Source: Castor canadensis (taxonomy: Eukaryota; Chordata; Mammalia; Rodentia; Castoridae). From it: a stretch of 64,000 nt of DNA. Shown piece by piece: positions 60,200 through 64,000 of this stretch (position 1 is the first letter of the stretch; the number at the start of each line of letters is the position of its first letter). Position numbers and translations under genes: made by a program. Location of the stretch: assembly GCF_047511655.1 (NCBI RefSeq), contig NC_133391.1, positions 110,397,384 through 110,461,383 of the forward strand. The letters run 5' to 3'. Under the pieces are notes generated by a model, which had not been told where the DNA came from, ran no database searches, and was given only the letters and a program-made list of their open reading frames with translations.

Positions 60200-60815
60200 A
60201 GTGCAGGTGCCCATCAACAGATGAATGGATAAAGAACATTCAGATGCACACACACAGATGCACACACACAATGGAGTCTTATTCAGCCATAAATAAGAAC
60301 AAAATCTCCCATCCAAATACTAACTAAGCCAAACCCATGAAGAGGGTGGGGGTTTGACTATGGTTGAAGTACTTTATACACATATACGAAAGTAAGATAA
60401 TGAAACCTGTTAAAAAAATTTTAAAGGGGAGATGAAGGTTGAGAAAGAGTCATAGAGGGAGGAAATTTGATCAAAATATATTATATACATGTATGGAAAT
60501 ACAATTAAACCACTTTATACAATTAATATGTGCTAATAAAAATGAAAAAAGAGCAAAATCATGTTGCTCACAGGAGATGTATGAATCTGAAGAGTATCGC
60601 ATTAACCACAATAAGCCAGGCTCAGAAAGACAAGTATCACGTGTTCTCTCGTACAGAGAATCTAAAAAAAGAAAAGAAAGGTAGGAAAATAGGAGGGGAC
60701 TATTAGGAGAGAGGGTGGGAGTTAGGGGGAGGAGTATAATAGAGGAGAGTGGGGATGAATATGGTCACGGTGTGCAATATCCATACATGAAAATGTCACA
60801 TTGAAACCCATTATT
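60200..60815 (+). repeat. L1 3' UTR, with a nested insertion
   Basis: 'ccatcaacagatgaatggat' and 'tcttattcagccataaataa' on the left join 'ccacaataagccaggctcag' and 'cagagaatctaaaaaaag' on the right. The end is 'gaaaatgtcacattgaaacc'. Removing 60307-60560 restores the usual L1 order. Confidence 0.8.
60307..60548 (+). mobile_element. Retroposon nested in the L1, 5S-antisense-like start
   Basis: Flanked by 'aagaacaaaatc' (60295-60306) and 'aagagcaaaatc' (60549-60560), a 12-base target duplication with one mismatch. It begins 'tcccatccaaatactaacta', close to the reverse complement of part of 5S rRNA. It then has L1-type 3' end text ('gatcaaaatatattatatac', 'aattaatatgtgctaataaa') and an A-rich end. 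Confidence 0.75.
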
Positions 60816-60908
60816 TTGGGTTCAGTGCTACTTGAACCATTACCTTTCTTACCACTTTAAGTCACGCGAAAAGAAGAAAATGCTCTTCTACTTTTCTCTC
60901 TTTTGCAG

Positions 60909-61279
60909 AAAGAACTGAAGATGATGCTTGTCTTCAGGAATCTTCTGGTTCTAATCCGCTTGATTCTATCTCTTGTCACCAGAACAAAAAGAAGCTTCTT
61001 GAGTTACAAATAACATGGTCATCAGCCCTCAGTCTGAGTCACACCTTCCATGAAGAAGACATGGTCAACCCAAACAGATGGGAACAACTGCTCTGCAGAC
61101 ACCCTATAAGATTGAAATCTCTTGCCACCCCCATTCCTTATTCCATGGACAACCTTCCAGTAAAGATGGAGGGAATCTTTTGCACACTACAGAACCTCAG
61201 CACTGATGACTGCAGTTCCACTCTACACCTGCAGCTGACAGATGAGGCAATTGGTCAAATCTCCTCCATCCCCAAGTAG
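60909..61279 (+). CDS. Candidate terminal coding exon of an unidentified gene
   Basis: A pyrimidine-rich run ending 'tctcttttgcag' (to 60908) is a strong splice acceptor. From 60911 the frame stays open for 122 codons to a TAG at 61277-61279; the two bases before it imply a phase-1 junction. AATAAA at 61369-61374 follows, then T/G-rich sequence near 61460, as for a last exon. The predicted peptide is hydrophilic, starts with an acidic segment (TEDDACLQESS), and has a KKK cluster followed by 'ELQITW', a basic 'RHPIRLKS' and a C-terminal 'QISSIPK'. It has no membrane segment and no domain that I know. I do not recognise the gene. It could be a remnant of a lost exon or a lineage-specific gene, and a chance open frame is still possible. 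Confidence 0.35.
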
Positions 61280-61368
61280 CTTTCAAATTCAATGCCTTTT
61301 AAAGAGGCTTGCAGATTAGGGAGACAAAAGGAAAGGACAGCCAATTCTTTCTCAAAGAGCAAGGAACA

Positions 61369-61374
61369 AATAAA
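61369..61374 (+). promoter_or_regulatory. Possible polyadenylation signal
   Basis: AATAAA located 90 bases after the stop of the candidate exon, followed by T/G-rich text. It has meaning only if that exon is real. Confidence 0.35.
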
Positions 61375-61379
61375 TTTCT

Positions 61380-62222
61380 TCTATAGGATGACATGTAAAT
61401 GGGTTGAAAAGGAACATTCATGATGTAAAGAGAAAGAAACGTGGTCTAGCCTATCCATGTCACTTTGTGGGTTTCTTACCTGTGAGTTTTCTGCTCCTAG
61501 TTCTTGCCTTTCTTTCCATCAACTTTTGCTTGTTTGTTTGTTTTCAGCACAGATTATTCAAGATATTTACATGGTTGATTAATAAGCAAATCATATCAGA
61601 AACAAAATGAATCAGAGGTAATTGATTGGCCTCCTTGAGTACTATTCATTCTGTGTGAACCTCTTATAATACAGCCTGTAAGTGAAAAAGCCAATTCAAT
61701 TTCTATCCCTCTATTATTTTATTTGACTCTGCAGAAATATATTAGAAAAAGAGAACTTGCTTTCATTTCTTTCCAGCTGGAAGTCATGTAAATATATTCA
61801 ATATCCATCTATCTTTGAGACACATCTACTTCTGTTTGTATGTTTCTGACTTTCTCTTATTTTGAGTGGCCCATGAACTTATTAACATGGCCACTGTTTA
61901 TTAACAGTTATTTTGAGGGCCTGCAATAAGAATATCTTTCCTGAAATGGCTGGGCTTCTCAAATTGTAACATAAAGACAAATAATGATTTGATTATTTTG
62001 CCCAACCAGCTGCTGCTCCCCTTTGTGAGGAAAACTGTGGGGCTAAACGGATGGACAGATGTAACACATGCACATCTCTTGCAGAGGTTTGCCTCTCAGA
62101 TCAGAGGGCAAAGTTACCCATTTGTAGCCATAACAATCTGGAATTAAGCTTCATCATAGTTAAAAAGCCAAAGCAGCAAAGTCAGGTGACAGGAAAAAAC
62201 AGCAGAAGGGGAAGTAATTTTT
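61380..62222. other. Unassigned intergenic DNA
   Basis: No further exon or clear repeat recognised. Confidence 0.35.
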
Positions 62223-62227
62223 TTTAT

Positions 62228-62308
62228 TTTGCAGTGCTGGGAATTGAACCCAAGGCTTTGTGCATACTCGGCAAGTGCTCTACCACTTGAGCTACAGTCC
62301 CAGCCCAG
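62228..62308 (-). repeat. ID-type SINE, minus strand
   Basis: 'gtgctgggaattgaaccca', 'gcaagtgctctaccacttg' and 'agctacagtcccagcc' form the reverse complement of a well-kept ID element. The T run before it (62219-62226) would be its A-tail. Confidence 0.9.
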
Positions 62309-62309
62309 G

Positions 62310-62930
62310 TACTACCCTGTGTACCTTTAGTATCAACAGTGAGGCCTGAGATGAACCAGAAGAAAAAGGGCAAGAATCAAAGAAACAGGAAGAGCCTGCT
62401 CAATGCTTCATGCCTCATCCAGCAGGTCTTCCCAGGGCACCACAGACCTCCGAGTACTGGCGTCCCATGAGGTAGATCAAAAGGCACCGCTCCTTCCCAT
62501 CTAGAAGGCAACATGTCCACAGCCACCTGAGCTATTTGTCCAAATGTTTAAAATCTGATTCCTTATTTTGTGTCCAGCCAGACAGCAGTCAAGTTCTAGG
62601 AGAGACTTGGTCAATTTCTACAGAACCCTTAATGCTGAGCATGGCACCCTTTCCATCACCTGGGCCTCCTCACTACTAAACTTTCAGTTGCACGTGCAGT
62701 TGAGGAGCAGTGTTGGGATGTGCTGACATACCCATGTCGTGACACAAGAGATTATGAATAGAAAGGGCCTCTGCCGAGGTAGATGGGAAAATGCTAATGG
62801 CAAGCCTCATGAATCTAATGCCCAAGAAAACTGATATTTATCAGTGTAATAATAACCAAAAATATAATTAAAGAACAATAAACATTTAATCAGCTAGAGA
62901 ATAACAAGGAACCAAATTCATCACTATTTT
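62310..62930. other. Unassigned intergenic DNA
   Basis: I see nothing supportable. Confidence 0.35.
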
Positions 62931-62934
62931 CATT

Positions 62935-63110
62935 AACTAACATTTGTATGGCATTATAGAGTTAAAAACATCCTTTCACATACAGTATTTCATTTGACCT
63001 TTGCAGCACTTCTGAAGTATAACAATTACTATGCACACTTGAGGCATCAGAGTGCCAGCTAGACTAAATCCCCAATACCAGACAGTCACTGGAAACTCTC
63101 AAACTAGAAC
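62935..63110 (-). repeat. MIR-like relic, minus strand
   Basis: 'gtatttcatttgacctttgc', then 'cagcacttctgaagtataac', the worn MIR core text. Confidence 0.55.
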
Positions 63111-63194
63111 ACTAGACTTTGACCTCCAAGCTGAATATTTTTCCACTTGACCCCAGCTCCTTCACACAGGAAGTTGTTGCATGTGCTTTCAAAG

Positions 63195-63350
63195 TTCCCA
63201 GTGTATTTGATCACATTTTACTTTCACATAACTCTGTTATTATGCTCATTTTTATAGATGAGAAATTTATACAGAGAGATCAATAGATTTTTCCAGTCTT
63301 ATAACTAATAATGGCCATGACTTAGCTCTCCTGAGGTCCCAATCGAACTT
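63195..63350 (-). repeat. MIR-like relic, minus strand
   Basis: 'ttatagatgagaaatttata' after 'ttactttcacataactctgt' is in MIR order. Confidence 0.6.
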
Positions 63351-64000
63351 CCTTCGAGCATTATGAAAACAGCCATCAGATGATGGCCTCTAACCAGGAT
63401 AAAATCAGGCCATGACTAGAGCAAGACATCCAGAGGGATTACATTCTATCCTTGGTGTCAGCACACTGGACCTAGAGTGGTGGTGTTGGCACAGCACCAA
63501 GTGCATTTCCAGTGGTTCTTGTGCCTCAGATTAATCTTATTGGCCTCAAGATTACACTGATGGAACATGCCTTCTTTCTAGACCTGGCCCATGGCTCACA
63601 TTTCACAACTTTCATCATCCAACCTATAAACTCAACTTCCCAAAGTACTTGAGAGTATGTGGATAGTAGAAACAGGGGGCTTGAAATTCTACCTCCTCAG
63701 CCTGGGAACTGAATGACACATTAATTAGGAAATTAAATTTCCAGACCTATCTGTTTTATGTGTTTTATGCACCTAAAACTTCAAACACAAACAAATTGAT
63801 AAAGGTCATTATTTCTAATTGAGAAATTCCTCTAGTGACACATTTATAATCAGTGACTACATGATCAAAAAAAGAAGGGGTCTTTTTGGCTTCAGGCAAA
63901 GTTCAAACCCCAAGGATCAAGTGAAACAACAACCCATTGCTCCACACCCTAGGGGATTCAGCTCTGGATGGAAGGAAGGTGCAGGTGCAGGTTGGAAAAG
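63351..64000. other. Unassigned intergenic DNA
   Basis: No gene or clear repeat up to the end of the window. Confidence 0.35.

Noticed and set aside
60305..60345. A 5S rRNA gene or pseudogene
   Set aside because: Only about 25 bases resemble 5S, in antisense; too short to annotate as an rRNA feature.
1..64000. CRISPR arrays, operons, prokaryotic promoters or a novel defence system
   Set aside because: The sequence is clearly mammalian nuclear DNA; the direct repeats seen are microsatellites, a tandem duplication and retroposons.

Overview
This window is AT-rich mammalian nuclear DNA with no intact protein-coding gene that I can prove. Open frames rarely exceed 100 codons, I see no CpG island, and most of the recognisable sequence is interspersed repeat. 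The host is very probably a non-murid rodent. The evidence is tRNA-Ala-like ID SINEs, 7SL-like B1 monomers, composites in which one to three B1-like monomers precede an ID tail, and MaLR LTRs. The ID sub-type makes me suspect a castorimorph such as a beaver, but sequence reading alone cannot settle that.

Layout. Bases 1-6389 are intergenic, with MIR, ID and MaLR scraps. Bases 6390-10986 hold an old gammaretrovirus-like (ERV1) provirus. It has two diverged LTRs, no gag and no protease, a remnant of pol from the end of RT into integrase, and a broken env; its 3' LTR is split by another insertion. Bases 11640-16200 carry MaLR, ID and L1 3' ends in otherwise blank DNA. Bases 16230-20050 are a long minus-strand L1. 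It is followed by an L1 3' end (20075-20430), an L2-like stretch with a nested tandem duplication (20854-21180), and a plus-strand L1 3' region split by a composite SINE with a perfect 12-base target-site duplication (21280-22430). Bases 22440-37000 are mainly unassigned sequence with old L1, L2, MLT1, MIR and a DNA-transposon relic. Bases 37020-44570 hold the best set of composite SINEs and several MaLR elements. Bases 44570-53210 are MIR and L2 debris, microsatellites and an L1 3' end. Bases 54200-57230 are an old plus-strand L1 carrying two minus-strand MaLR LTRs.

The two gene-related items are near the right end. On the minus strand, 57240-59822 is a processed (intronless) pseudogene of CD34, the sialomucin of haematopoietic progenitors. 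It has frameshifts and a lost stop codon, and its 3' UTR carries an ID SINE and a CA microsatellite. On the plus strand, 60909-61279 is an open reading frame with a good splice acceptor in front, an in-frame stop, and an AATAAA signal 90 bases later. It looks like the last coding exon of a gene whose other exons lie outside or were not recognised. I could not name it.

The features do not form a pathway. The window is best read as a gene-poor region whose history can be followed through nested insertions.
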